Part shown: positions 21,568 through 30,710 of the stretch, piece after piece
Layout: each line of letters begins with the position of its first letter
How positions within the stretch are numbered: position 1 is the stretch's first letter
Assembly: GCA_900112995.1 (NCBI GenBank)
Contig: FONU01000011.1
Coordinates: forward strand, 62,001-126,000
From: [Lactobacillus] rogosae
Lineage (GTDB): Bacteria; Bacillota; Clostridia; Lachnospirales; Lachnospiraceae
Length of the DNA stretch: 64,000 bases
Direction of reading: 5' to 3'
Program-made: the position numbers and the translations under genes
The notes under the pieces: model-generated
Seen by the model: only the letters and a program-made list of their open reading frames with translations
Database searches by the model: none
What the model was told of the DNA's origin: nothing

Positions 21568-22863
21568 TTGAGAACTTTAATTAAGAATGGACATATAATA
21601 GATCCGGCAAGACATATGTCATATAAGGCAGATATTCTTGTGGAAAATGGAATAATAAGCGGTATAATACAGGTAAAAGCATTTGATGTGCCTGTATCCG
21701 ACATAGCTGTAGATGAAGTAATTGATGCAGAAGGTCTTGTGGTAGCACCTGGTCTTATAGATACACACGTTCATTTCAGGGATCCAGGTTTTACTTATAA
21801 AGAAGATATTAATACAGGAGCTGCGGCAGCTGCGGCAGGAGGTTTTACAACAGTTCTTTGTATGGCTAATACTAATCCTATAGTAGATAATAAAGAAACG
21901 CTGCAGTATGTAATAGATAAGGGAAGAACTACGCCGATAAATGTATATTCAGCTGCGGCAGTATCTAAAGGCTTTAAGGGAGAAGAACTTACTGACTTTA
22001 CGGAACTTAAGAATGGCGGGGCACTTGTATTTACAGATGATGGTATTCCACTTAAGAGTGAAATGCTTGTAAAGGAAGCTATGCAGAAAGCTAAAGAGCT
22101 GGATATGCCGTTAAGTTTTCACGAGGAAAATCCTGCATATATAGAACAACAGGGAATTAATAAAGGCGTTGTATCAGACAAGCTTAATATAGGTGGAGCA
22201 CCAGCCTGCTCAGAGTATATGATGGTAGCACGGGATTGTATGCTTGCACTTGAAACCAAGGCAACAATATGTATACAGCACATAAGCTCAGCGGTATCAG
22301 TAGAGCTTGTAAGGACAGCTAAGAAGCTGGGAGCAGATGTACATGCAGAGTCTACTCCACAGCATTTTTCGCTTACAGAAGACATTGTGCTTGAGAAAGG
22401 CACACTTGCAAGAGTTAATCCACCAATAAGAACAGAAGCTGACAGGCTTGCTGTAATTGAAGGCCTTAAGGACGGAACAATAGACATAATTGCAACAGAT
22501 CACGCACCACATAGCAAGGATGAGAAAGCTAAGGAGTTCAAGGCAGCACCGAGCGGAATGATAGGGCTTGAAACATCACTTGCACTTGGAATTACTAATC
22601 TTGTAAAGAAAGGCTATTTAACACTTGAGGAACTGCTCACTAAGATGACAGTTAATCCAGCAAAGCTTTACAAAATGGACAAAGGCTGTATTGAGGCTGG
22701 AAAGATAGCTGATTTGGTTATATTTAATCCAGATGAGGAGTGGGAGGTTACAGAGAATTTCGTATCGAAAGCTAGTAATTCACCATTTATCGGACAGAAG
22801 CTTTATGGTAAAATAAAATATACTATATGCAATGGAAATGTTGTATACAAGGATTTGAAATAA
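21568..22863 (+). CDS. second dihydroorotase-family amidohydrolase
   Basis: 431 residues, same architecture as the gene at 19211: DTHVHFRDPG, MANTNPIVD, FTDDG, FHEEN, CIQHISS and ATDHAPHS. All metal ligands are kept, so it should be active. It opens RTLIKNGHIIDPA, parallel to the first copy's RMLIKNGRVIDPA. I place the start at TTG 21568, because AATGGAGA (21555-21562) then acts as the ribosome site; the ATG at 21556 is part of that site. Having two dihydroorotase-like genes around pyrF is odd: it may be an ancient duplication, or one copy may act on another cyclic amide. Confidence 0.85.
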   Translation: MRTLIKNGHIIDPARHMSYKADILVENGIISGIIQVKAFDVPVSDIAVDEVIDAEGLVVAPGLIDTHVHFRDPGFTYKEDINTGAAAAAAGGFTTVLCMANTNPIVDNKETLQYVIDKGRTTPINVYSAAAVSKGFKGEELTDFTELKNGGALVFTDDGIPLKSEMLVKEAMQKAKELDMPLSFHEENPAYIEQQGINKGVVSDKLNIGGAPACSEYMMVARDCMLALETKATICIQHISSAVSVELVRTAKKLGADVHAESTPQHFSLTEDIVLEKGTLARVNPPIRTEADRLAVIEGLKDGTIDIIATDHAPHSKDEKAKEFKAAPSGMIGLETSLALGITNLVKKGYLTLEELLTKMTVNPAKLYKMDKGCIEAGKIADLVIFNPDEEWEVTENFVSKASNSPFIGQKLYGKIKYTICNGNVVYKDLK

Positions 22864-22886
22864 TTAATTAAGAATGGAGAATACAT

Positions 22887-23696
22887 ATGTCATACAGAGA
22901 AAATGCATTAATAATTAAGACTTCGTGTTTAGCCGAAGGCATATATGAAATGTGGTTAAAGACAGATAATATGGCAGGAGAGGCTGTACCGGGACAGTTC
23001 ATATCGGTATATTCTAACGATGGAGCAAGACTTCTTCCAAGACCAATAAGCATATGCAGAATAGATAAAGATAATTTAAGGATTGTATACAGGGTTGCTG
23101 GAAAGGGGACAGAGGAGTTCTCTAAGATGAAGGAGGGGGAATATGTTAATATTCAAGGACCTCTTGGCAATGGATATGATATTAAGTCTATTATGGAATA
23201 TGTAAAGAATGTCACAGGAAATGATTGTGCTGACACAGAGTTAAAGGCAATTCTTTTTGGTGGTGGAATTGGTGTTCCTCCAATGCTTGAGCTTGCTAAG
23301 CAGCTCGAATGTAAGAAGCAGGCTGTACTTGGTTACAGAAACTCACAGATGTTTTTAAAAGATGAATTTGAGCAGTTTGCTGATGTATATGTTGCAACAG
23401 AGGACGGAAGTGCTGGAACTAAAGGTAATGTATTAGATGCAGTAAGAGAGAATAACTTAACAGCAGATGTAATATTTGCCTGCGGCCCTACACCAATGTT
23501 AAGAGCAATAAAGGAATATGCGGTAAGCAATAATATCGCCTGTTTCGTATCCTTAGAGGAAAAAATGGCTTGCGGAATAGGAGCGTGCCTTGCCTGCGTA
23601 TGTCAGTCAACAGATATTGATGACCATTCAAAGGTTAAGAATAAGAGAGTATGTAAAGAAGGCCCTGTATTCAATGTTAAGGAGGTAGAGTTATAA
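22887..23696 (+). CDS. pyrK: dihydroorotate dehydrogenase B, electron-transfer subunit
   Basis: 269-residue FAD and [2Fe-2S] protein that passes electrons from PyrD to NAD+. FAD-binding RPISICRID and GKGTEEFS lie in the first third; GGGIGVPPMLELAKQL is the nucleotide fold. The C-terminal cysteine cluster MACGIGACLACVCQS plus a later Cys binds the iron-sulfur centre. AATGGAG precedes the ATG. The stop overlaps the pyrD start by one base (TAATG), the usual pairing for this heterotetramer. Confidence 0.95.
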   Translation: MSYRENALIIKTSCLAEGIYEMWLKTDNMAGEAVPGQFISVYSNDGARLLPRPISICRIDKDNLRIVYRVAGKGTEEFSKMKEGEYVNIQGPLGNGYDIKSIMEYVKNVTGNDCADTELKAILFGGGIGVPPMLELAKQLECKKQAVLGYRNSQMFLKDEFEQFADVYVATEDGSAGTKGNVLDAVRENNLTADVIFACGPTPMLRAIKEYAVSNNIACFVSLEEKMACGIGACLACVCQSTDIDDHSKVKNKRVCKEGPVFNVKEVEL

Positions 23697-24634
23697 TGGC
23701 TAATAGAGTAAATCCAATTAATCCGGCAGACGTTAATATGAAAGTAAATATTGCGGGAGTTGAATTTAATAATCCTGTTACTGTTGCCTCAGGAACATTT
23801 GGTTCAGGTATGGAATATTGTGAATATGTAGACCTTAATAAATTAGGTGCGGTCACAACTAAGGGTGTGGCAAATGTACCTTGGCCGGGCAATCCAACAC
23901 CTAGAATAGCAGAGACTTACGGTGGAATGATTAATGCAATCGGACTTCAAAATCCGGGGCTTGATACATTTGTAAAGAGAGATATTCCATTTCTTAAGCA
24001 GTATGATACTAAGATAATAGTAAATGTGTGTGGAAAGACAGAAGAAGATTATGTTGATGCTGTGGAAAAGCTAGGCGAACAGCCAGTTGATATGCTTGAG
24101 ATTAACATATCCTGCCCTAATGTAAAAGAGGGTGGTATTGCTTTCGGACAGGTTCCAGCTTCAGCAGAGCGTATTACAAAGGCGGTAAAAAAGGTTGCCA
24201 GGCAGCCTGTAATTATGAAGTTAAGCCCTAATGTGACAGATATTACAGAGATGGCTAAAGCTGTTGAGGCAGGTGGTGCTGATGCGGTATCCCTTATTAA
24301 TACATTAACAGGAATGAAGATTGATATTAATAGAAGAACATTTGCTGTTGCCAATAAGACAGGCGGTCTTTCAGGTCCAGCTATAAAGCCTGTTGCAGTA
24401 AGAATGGTATATCAGGTTGCCAATGCTGTAGCACTTCCTATTATTGGAATGGGCGGAATTGCCAATGCAGATGATGCACTTGAGTTTATTATGGCAGGTG
24501 CAACGATGGTATCAGTTGGTACAGCTAATTTTAATGACCCTCTTACAACAATTAAGGTTGTGGACGGAATAAGAGATTATTGTGCTAAAAATGGAGTAGC
24601 AGACATTAACGAGCTTATTGGCTGCGTTAAGTAA
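23696..24634 (+). CDS. pyrD: dihydroorotate dehydrogenase B, catalytic subunit
   Basis: 312-residue class 1B enzyme oxidising dihydroorotate to orotate with FMN. The active-site cysteine lies in NISCPNVKEGG, and FMN-binding IGMGGIANADDALEFIMAGA is near the C terminus. GGAGGTAGAG sits inside the pyrK end. It overlaps pyrK by one base, supporting a PyrD-PyrK complex. It closes the operon at a strong terminator; pyrE is apart at 42458. Confidence 0.96.
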   Translation: MANRVNPINPADVNMKVNIAGVEFNNPVTVASGTFGSGMEYCEYVDLNKLGAVTTKGVANVPWPGNPTPRIAETYGGMINAIGLQNPGLDTFVKRDIPFLKQYDTKIIVNVCGKTEEDYVDAVEKLGEQPVDMLEINISCPNVKEGGIAFGQVPASAERITKAVKKVARQPVIMKLSPNVTDITEMAKAVEAGGADAVSLINTLTGMKIDINRRTFAVANKTGGLSGPAIKPVAVRMVYQVANAVALPIIGMGGIANADDALEFIMAGATMVSVGTANFNDPLTTIKVVDGIRDYCAKNGVADINELIGCVK

Positions 24635-24671
24635 AATTATAATTTAACAAAGACTTTACATAGATTTCTCG

Positions 24672-24713
24672 TAGCAGTGGTATTGCATTTTACATACCAC
24701 TGCTATTCTTTTA
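24672..24713 (+). terminator. intrinsic terminator after pyrD
   Basis: TAGCAGTGGTAT and ATACCACTGCTA, a perfect 12-bp stem with a 10-nt loop, then TTCTTTT. Confidence 0.9.
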
Positions 24714-24761
24714 TCTGTCGATAAGACATAGACCTTTAAAAGAAAAGTGAGGAAAAAATTT

Positions 24762-25661
24762 ATGAGAAAGATGAATTTTAAGAAAAGCGCAGCTGTAATT
24801 CTTAGTACAGTATGTATGGTAACAGCACTTGTTGGCTGTGGAAGCAGCAGTGCAGATAATGGAGCAGATGCAGACTCTAACCTTAGCGGAAGCATAACAG
24901 CAGCAGGTTCATCAGCATTAAAGCCACTTGTTGATGATGCGGCAGACCTTTTTAATGAAAAATATCCAGATGTTAACATAACAATCGATGCAGGTGGTTC
25001 TGGTGAAGGACTTAAGCAGGTATCAGAGGGAACAGTTAACATTGGTAACTCTGATGTGGAGGCAGCAGAAAAGCTTGATGCAGCTAAGGCAGCAGAACTT
25101 GTAGACCATAAGGTATGTGTAGTAACAATGGCACCTATCGTAAACAAGGACGTAACAGCAGGTGGTGTTAAGAACCTTACAAAGGCACAGCTTACAGATA
25201 TTTTTACAGGAAAGATTACTAACTGGAAAGAAGTTGGTGGTGCTGATGAAGCAATCGTGCTTATCACTCGTCCAGAATCTTCTGGTACAAGAGCAACATT
25301 TAAGAAATACGCATTAGATGGTGCAAGCGAAGCTTCTAACAAGTCAATGGAAACAGATGACTCAGGCGTACTTTTACAGAATGTTAAGACAACAAAGGGT
25401 GCTATCGGATATGTAGCGTTATCTTACCTTGTAAGCAACCCAGGCGTTGATACAGTATCAATTGATGGTGTTGAACCAACACTTGAGAATACATATGCTG
25501 GCAAATACCCAGTATGGACATACGAGCATATGTACACAAAGGGCAACGCAGATGAAGTATCCCAGAAGTTCCTCGACTACATCACATCAGATGAATACGG
25601 CAAGAAAATGGAATCATTAGGCTACGGCGTATCATCAAAGATGACAGTAAAAGAACACTAA
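24762..25661 (+). CDS. pstS: phosphate ABC transporter substrate-binding lipoprotein
   Basis: 299 residues. Lipoprotein signal with lipobox LVGC, then a Ser/Asp/Asn-rich spacer and a periplasmic-binding fold opening GSITAAGSSALKPLV. The phosphate-binding loops are ITIDAGGSGEGLKQ, IGNSDVE and TRPESSGTRATF. It binds phosphate outside the membrane for PstCAB. The ATG at 24762 follows GAGGAAAAA; an in-frame GTG at 24747 is less likely. A 504-bp gap with a structured repeat separates it from pstC, unusual for this operon. Confidence 0.95.
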   Translation: MRKMNFKKSAAVILSTVCMVTALVGCGSSSADNGADADSNLSGSITAAGSSALKPLVDDAADLFNEKYPDVNITIDAGGSGEGLKQVSEGTVNIGNSDVEAAEKLDAAKAAELVDHKVCVVTMAPIVNKDVTAGGVKNLTKAQLTDIFTGKITNWKEVGGADEAIVLITRPESSGTRATFKKYALDGASEASNKSMETDDSGVLLQNVKTTKGAIGYVALSYLVSNPGVDTVSIDGVEPTLENTYAGKYPVWTYEHMYTKGNADEVSQKFLDYITSDEYGKKMESLGYGVSSKMTVKEH

Positions 25662-25954
25662 AAAATAGTTGTTAAAAAAGTAACCCCCCCCTTAATTAAA
25701 AAGTAAGACTCAATCTTACACAATCACCAGCAGACAAAATTAAAAGATTGAAAGAAAATCAATCAAAAACACAAAGAAATAGGTTATCAAATAAGTAACC
25801 AGTTTAGGCGAGCAGATTTCCTGCCCGCCTAAACGCATAGAAATTAATAACATATAAAATGAAAATGTAAAAAAGAAATAACAAAGAGCAAATAACAAAG
25901 AGTAAAGAAGATACATAAAGCTGATAAACAATTCAACGCAGATTAATCGCAACC
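25662..25954 (+). other. non-coding gap after pstS with hairpins and a C8 tract
   Basis: No gene seen. It holds eight C at 25684-25691, a small hairpin GTAAGA/TCTTAC (25703-25719), GGTTA/TAACC (about 25783-25801), and a strong imperfect hairpin GTTTAGGCG with inner GCAG/CTGC (25802-25834). The last lacks a T run on either strand, so it is not a standard terminator. It may protect the pstS message 3' end. Confidence 0.5.
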
Positions 25955-26100
25955 CAGTTGTGCGGAGTGTTATATTGCAAGCTGGGTACTGTTGAAACCG
26001 TCGGCACTTAGCGGCTGTCCTTTAGCCGCTTAGTACCGCTACGGTTTCAAGTAGCGTAAGCGTGCCCAGCGGTAATATAACACTCCGCACAACGTCCGTA
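25955..26100. repeat. structured intergenic repeat, copy 2
   Basis: 146 bp. The outer stem is 25957-25976 with 26074-26093, 20 perfect pairs. Inside are GCTGGG (25981-25986) with CCCAGC (26065-26070), TTGAAACCGT (25992-26001) with ACGGTTTCAA (26041-26050), AGCGGCT (26010-26016) with AGCCGCT (26024-26030), and GC-GTAA-GC (26054-26061). It ends ACGTCCGTA like copy 1. Compared with copy 1 the middle of the outer stem differs on both sides yet still pairs. It lies between pstS and pstC, in the operon direction. Confidence 0.88.
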
Positions 26101-26165
26101 GTTATTAATCCTCCTTCCGTTGAATATATAACAGCGAAATTTTATATGTTAAGAATGGAGAAAGT

Positions 26166-27098
26166 ATGAATATTAAAAGAGGTATGTTTACCAAAGAGTA
26201 CCTGTGGCGTACAATCGTCACCCTGTGTGGTCTTTTCGTTATAGTGCTTACTCTTGGAATAGGTGGATTTCTTGTATACAAGGGTTCAGGAACATTCTTA
26301 AAATTCAATCATTCAATCGGTGAGTTCCTGTTTTCACCTGACTGGGCACCTATAGACAATATGGAAGGCGGCGGTTCAGTAGGTACACTTATATTTATAG
26401 TAGGTTCATTAAGCACCTGTGGTCTTGCACTGTTTATTGCGACACCATTTGCACTTGGTTCAGCTATATTTATGACAGAGATTTCACCTAAATTTGGTGA
26501 AAAATTTTACCGCCCTGTAATCCAGATATTTGCAGGAATTCCTTCAGTAGTATATGGCTGGGTCGGACTTACCGTGCTTGTGCCATTTATAAGAGATATG
26601 TTTCACAGACAGGTAGGACATTCAATATTAGCGGCAGGTATTGTGCTTGCAATAATGATATTCCCTACAATAACAAGTGTGTCAGCAGATGCAATCAGAT
26701 CAGTTCCTAAAGATTACAGAATGGGTGCTTATGGAATGGGCTCAACACGCTGGCAGACAATATATAAAATAGTGCTTCCAGCTTCAGCTTCTGGAATATT
26801 CTCAGGCATAATACTTGGTCTTGCAAGAGCGTTTGGTGAGGCATTAGCAGTTGCGATGGTAATAGGACAGACAACCGCACTTCCAGACAGCATATTCTCA
26901 ACAACCAAATCACTTACAACAGAGATAACAGCCCAGATGGGAAATGCGATGGAAGGTGGAGAAACTAAGACAGCGTTGTGGACACTTGCATTGCTTTTGT
27001 TCCTTATATCACTTTTGTTCATATTTTTAATACATTTTCTGTCTGCTAAGCAGTCAGAGGAATCTGGAAATAAAAAGAAGAGTGCAAAGACTAATTAA
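26166..27098 (+). CDS. pstC: phosphate ABC transporter permease PstC
   Basis: 310-residue inner-membrane permease with about six spans. The binding-protein-dependent transport signature lies in MGAYGMGSTRWQTIYKIVLP (EAA-type loop) near residue 190. It pairs with PstA to form the phosphate channel. AAGAATGGAGAAAGT precedes the ATG. It begins 65 bp after structured repeat copy 2, so its link to pstS depends on readthrough or a promoter in the gap; a clear promoter was not found there. Confidence 0.95.
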   Translation: MNIKRGMFTKEYLWRTIVTLCGLFVIVLTLGIGGFLVYKGSGTFLKFNHSIGEFLFSPDWAPIDNMEGGGSVGTLIFIVGSLSTCGLALFIATPFALGSAIFMTEISPKFGEKFYRPVIQIFAGIPSVVYGWVGLTVLVPFIRDMFHRQVGHSILAAGIVLAIMIFPTITSVSADAIRSVPKDYRMGAYGMGSTRWQTIYKIVLPASASGIFSGIILGLARAFGEALAVAMVIGQTTALPDSIFSTTKSLTTEITAQMGNAMEGGETKTALWTLALLLFLISLLFIFLIHFLSAKQSEESGNKKKSAKTN

Positions 27099-27172
27099 AA
27101 TCGCCCGTTAAAGTTAATAAAGGGTGAAAATGGATATTAGTGCGCAGAAGCGTGCACAGAAATGGAGATTAT

Positions 27173-28048
27173 ATGAATAGGATAAAACGTGCCAAGGCAC
27201 AGGATAAAGTAATGACAGTTATATTTTACTGCATAGCCGTATTCTTCTTTGTGCTTCTTGCGGCATTTGCCGGATATGTAATTATTAAGGGCTTTGCTGG
27301 TGCAAAACCTTCAATGTTCGGCTTTACAAGGCGTGGTGCTATAGGCAACCAGCTTTTTAATACGATATATCTTGTATTCTTGTCATTGCTTATAACAGTA
27401 CCGATTGGAACATTTGCAGGAATATATCTTGCAAAATATGCCAAGGGAGGACTTATTACAAAGTTCATAAGAATATGTATAGAAACACTTTCGTCACTTC
27501 CATCTATTGTTGTTGGTTTATTTGGCTACCTCATCTTTCTTGTTATTATAGGACTGGATAAAAGCCTTATGGCTGGAGCATTGTCCGTATCAATCATAAC
27601 ACTGCCACTTATAACAACAACAACAGAGGATGCCATAAAAGGACTTCCTAGGGGATATTTTGAAGCGGGTATGGGACTTGGTTCAACACGCTGGCAGGCA
27701 ATATTCCACATATTACTGCCAGCCTGCCTTCCAAGAATTATGACAGGTGTAATACTTGCAGCAGGACGAGGCTTTGGTGAAGCGGCAGTTCTTTTGTATA
27801 CAACAGGTTCAGGAACTAACATAAGATGGGGCAACTGGAATCTTGCATCATCAACCTGTCCACTTAACCCATTTCGTTCAGCAGAGACATTATCATTGCA
27901 GATATGGGATTTACAGGTTAATGGACAAAATCAGGACCTGGCTAACCTTGCATCAGCGGTACTTCTTATACTTGTGCTTGCATTCAGCATAGGAGCTAAT
28001 GTGTTAAGTAATAAGATAAATAAGAAGAACTCTGGTGAGAAAGCGTAG
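27173..28048 (+). CDS. pstA: phosphate ABC transporter permease PstA
   Basis: 291-residue permease, partner of PstC, with about six hydrophobic segments. The EAA loop reads [21 protein letters not shown] near residue 165. AATGGAGATTAT fixes the ATG at 27173; the frame is open upstream to a GTG at 27140 without a proper ribosome site. It is 74 bp after pstC and 14 bp before pstB. Confidence 0.95.
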   Translation: MNRIKRAKAQDKVMTVIFYCIAVFFFVLLAAFAGYVIIKGFAGAKPSMFGFTRRGAIGNQLFNTIYLVFLSLLITVPIGTFAGIYLAKYAKGGLITKFIRICIETLSSLPSIVVGLFGYLIFLVIIGLDKSLMAGALSVSIITLPLITTTTEDAIKGLPRGYFEAGMGLGSTRWQAIFHILLPACLPRIMTGVILAAGRGFGEAAVLLYTTGSGTNIRWGNWNLASSTCPLNPFRSAETLSLQIWDLQVNGQNQDLANLASAVLLILVLAFSIGANVLSNKINKKNSGEKA

Positions 28049-28062
28049 AAATGAGGATAAGT

Positions 28063-28869
28063 ATGAGTAATATAGATATGAATAAGAATTCTGAAAATGG
28101 AAGCAGTAATTATACAGGTGATGATAAATTTGTAATCAAAAATCTTAATCTTCATTATGGAGATTTTCACGCATTAAAAAATATTAATATGAATATTCCT
28201 AAAAATCAGATTACAGCATTTATCGGACCATCTGGATGTGGTAAATCTACATTTTTAAAGACACTTAACAGAATGAATGACTTAATTGAGGGTGTTAAGA
28301 TTGATGGTGAAGTATACCTTGACGGAGCCAATATATTTACAGAGATGGACGACATAACATTAAGACACAGGGTTGGAATGGTATTCCAGCAGCCTAATCC
28401 ATTTCCTAAAAGCATATATGACAATATAGCTTACGGACCAAGGTTATTTGGAGTGTACAAGAAAGCAGAACTTGATATTATAGTAGAAAAAGCTTTAAAA
28501 CAGGCTGCTATATGGGACGAGGTGAAGGACAGACTTAAAAAGTCAGCTCTTGGACTTTCAGGTGGACAGCAGCAGAGATTATGTATTGCAAGAACTCTTG
28601 CAGTTGAACCAGAGGTTATTCTTATGGATGAGCCGACATCAGCCCTTGACCCAATATCAACTTCAAGAATTGAAGACCTTGCGATTGAGTTAAAGAATGA
28701 TTATACAATAATAATGGTAACACACAATATGCAGCAGGCGACAAGAATATCAGATAATACAGCCTTCTTCCTGTTAGGAGAGATGATTGAATACGATAAG
28801 ACAGAACAGTTATTCTCTATGCCTAAGAACAAGAAGACAGAAGATTATATCACAGGACGTTTTGGCTGA
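28063..28869 (+). CDS. pstB: phosphate ABC transporter ATPase PstB
   Basis: 268 residues. Walker [11 protein letters not shown] loop in VFQQPNPFP, signature LSGGQQQR, Walker B VILMDEP, and the switch His in MVTHNMQ. It powers PstCA. I start at the ATG at 28063, because ATGAGGAT at 28051 is this organism's ribosome-site motif rather than the start. A short Asn/Ser/Asp-rich N-terminal extension precedes the ATPase fold. Confidence 0.96.
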   Translation: MSNIDMNKNSENGSSNYTGDDKFVIKNLNLHYGDFHALKNINMNIPKNQITAFIGPSGCGKSTFLKTLNRMNDLIEGVKIDGEVYLDGANIFTEMDDITLRHRVGMVFQQPNPFPKSIYDNIAYGPRLFGVYKKAELDIIVEKALKQAAIWDEVKDRLKKSALGLSGGQQQRLCIARTLAVEPEVILMDEPTSALDPISTSRIEDLAIELKNDYTIIMVTHNMQQATRISDNTAFFLLGEMIEYDKTEQLFSMPKNKKTEDYITGRFG

Positions 28870-28980
28870 TAATTACATATTTTAGTACCTTGTTATTAAA
28901 ATCTTTAAGAAGTATAATGAAGTTAATTAGTTGTAATGTGATTAATTAATATAGATATATAAATGCGAGGTATTTATTAT

Positions 28981-29811
28981 ATGGGATATGTAAAATTCGA
29001 TATGCACTGTCATACAGCCGAGGGTTCAGTAGATGCCAAGGTTGGGATAGATGACTATATCAAGATACTTAAGAGCAAAGGTTTTAACGGAATGGTTGTA
29101 ACAGACCATGACTCATATGATGGATATGATGCGTATCTTTCATATGGTAAGAAATATGATGATTTCGTGGTATTAAGAGGCATAGAATATGATAGTCTGG
29201 AGTTCGGACATTTTATAGTTATTCTTCCACAGGATACACCTAAAGAGGTGTATGAGCTTATGAGATATAAGGGCCTTACTTTAGATAAGCTTATATATAT
29301 TGTCCATTGTTGTGATGGAATATTAGGACCTGCACATCCTTATGGAGAACCATTTATGAGCTTTGCATCTACTATGTACTGGAATCAGTCAAAGCAGATT
29401 GCACATATGGTTCATTTTGATTTCGTAGAAGGTTATAATGCCTGCGAGAGTGAGAAAAGCAATAAGTATGCAAGAAAGTTCGCCAAGGGGTGCAGGGTAG
29501 CACTTACAGGCGGAAGTGATGCCCATAACAGTAATTGTGTTGGTATGGGATATGCACTTATTCCAGATACAATAAAGACAGAGGACGACCTTATAAAATA
29601 TTATAAAGATGGCAATCATCCTAAGGTTGGTGGAACAAGATATATATATACAACCAAGGACAAGATAGGAAAGCTTAACAAAGTGCTCGTATATTCTTTT
29701 TATATGTATAACAAGATTGGAGCGATGTTTAAGTATCCTAAGAGAGCGAAAGCGTTCAGAAGTGCGTTAAGGGCATTAAACAGACGTTTTATAATATATA
29801 GAAAAAGATAA
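28981..29811 (+). CDS. PHP-domain metal-dependent phosphoesterase
   Basis: 276 residues. The PHP metal motifs are FDMHCHTAEGS at the start, VVTDHDSYDG near residue 40, HPYGEP near residue 120 and GGSDAHN near residue 180. The family hydrolyses phosphoesters (for example nucleotide 3'-phosphates or histidinol phosphate); the substrate here is unknown. The ATG at 28981 follows CGAGG; an in-frame ATG at 28963 is possible. Its place between pstB and phoU suggests coexpression with phosphate uptake. Confidence 0.8.
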   Translation: MGYVKFDMHCHTAEGSVDAKVGIDDYIKILKSKGFNGMVVTDHDSYDGYDAYLSYGKKYDDFVVLRGIEYDSLEFGHFIVILPQDTPKEVYELMRYKGLTLDKLIYIVHCCDGILGPAHPYGEPFMSFASTMYWNQSKQIAHMVHFDFVEGYNACESEKSNKYARKFAKGCRVALTGGSDAHNSNCVGMGYALIPDTIKTEDDLIKYYKDGNHPKVGGTRYIYTTKDKIGKLNKVLVYSFYMYNKIGAMFKYPKRAKAFRSALRALNRRFIIYRKR

Positions 29812-29922
29812 TCTGTAATGACCAGAGAATTCATCATATTAACTTAATAGAACCTGTCAGCAATATTGAAATAATTGAGTGTTAGACCGTGTGCCAATAG
29901 AAGCACAGGAAAAGAGGTTAAT

Positions 29923-30573
29923 ATGAGAAATAGATTTGACAGACAGTTAGTACAACTTAATAATGAATTAATTGAAATGGGTGGCATGATTGAGAAGGCT
30001 ATATCTGATACAGTAAAGGCACTTGTTAATCAGGATATTGAGCTTGCTTCAAATGTAATAGAATATGACGAGGAGATTGATCATCAGGAACGTGAGATTG
30101 AACAGTTATGTCTTAAGTTATTATTACAGCAGCAGCCGGTTGCAAAGGATTTACGACTTATATCAGCAGCATTAAAGATGATTACAGATATGGAAAGAAT
30201 AGGGGATCATGCAACTGATATTTCAGAGATTACAATAGAACTTTCTAAAGAATCATATATTAAGAAGCTTGATCATATACAGCAGATGGCTAAAGAAACT
30301 ATGGTAATGCTAGTCCAGAGTGTTGAAGCATTTGTTAACAAGGATATGGATAAGGCAAGGACGGTTATCGTACACGATGATGTTGTTGATGATTTATTCA
30401 ACAAGGTAAAGGCTGAGCTTATAGCTATGATTCACGAAGATGTTAATGCAGGTGAGCAGGCATCAGATCTGCTTATGGCTGCTAAATATTTTGAGAGAAT
30501 AGGGGATCATGCGACTAACATATCAGAATGGGTTATATTCTCTATAACAGGTCAGCACCCAGATGATAAATAA
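29923..30573 (+). CDS. phoU: phosphate signalling regulator PhoU
   Basis: 216 residues, two PhoU three-helix repeats, each with the metal-binding helix seen as MERIGDHATDIS (about residue 90) and YFERIGDHATNIS (about residue 190). PhoU links Pst transport to the PhoR kinase and holds the regulon off when phosphate is ample. AAAGAGGT precedes the ATG at 29923; in-frame codons before it (to 29875) are not conserved-looking. Lies between the PHP gene and the Na/Pi transporter gene. Confidence 0.95.
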   Translation: MRNRFDRQLVQLNNELIEMGGMIEKAISDTVKALVNQDIELASNVIEYDEEIDHQEREIEQLCLKLLLQQQPVAKDLRLISAALKMITDMERIGDHATDISEITIELSKESYIKKLDHIQQMAKETMVMLVQSVEAFVNKDMDKARTVIVHDDVVDDLFNKVKAELIAMIHEDVNAGEQASDLLMAAKYFERIGDHATNISEWVIFSITGQHPDDK

Positions 30574-30617
30574 TAATCAATAATTGTTATTTAACATTAA
30601 TTTTACATTTTACATTG

Positions 30618-30661
30618 AATTTACATAAGGTTCATATAAGCTTCATATAACTGTTTTACAC
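30618..30661 (+). promoter_or_regulatory. Pho-box-like tandem 11-bp repeats
   Basis: Four consecutive 11-bp units: AATTTACATAA, GGTTCATATAA, GCTTCATATAA, CTGTTTTACAC. The spacing and TTCATA core fit PhoB/PhoP-family direct repeats. It lies 50 bp before the Na/Pi cotransporter gene, next to the PhoB-like regulator genes. Confidence 0.7.
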
Positions 30662-30710
30662 TCCAAAATGTAAACAAAAAGTAAAGTCTATAAGAAATTT
30701 TGGAGGAAAA

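Noticed and set aside
24656-25342. Long minus-strand ORF over pstS
   Set aside because: Antisense shadow of a clear lipoprotein gene; it also runs through the pyrD terminator.
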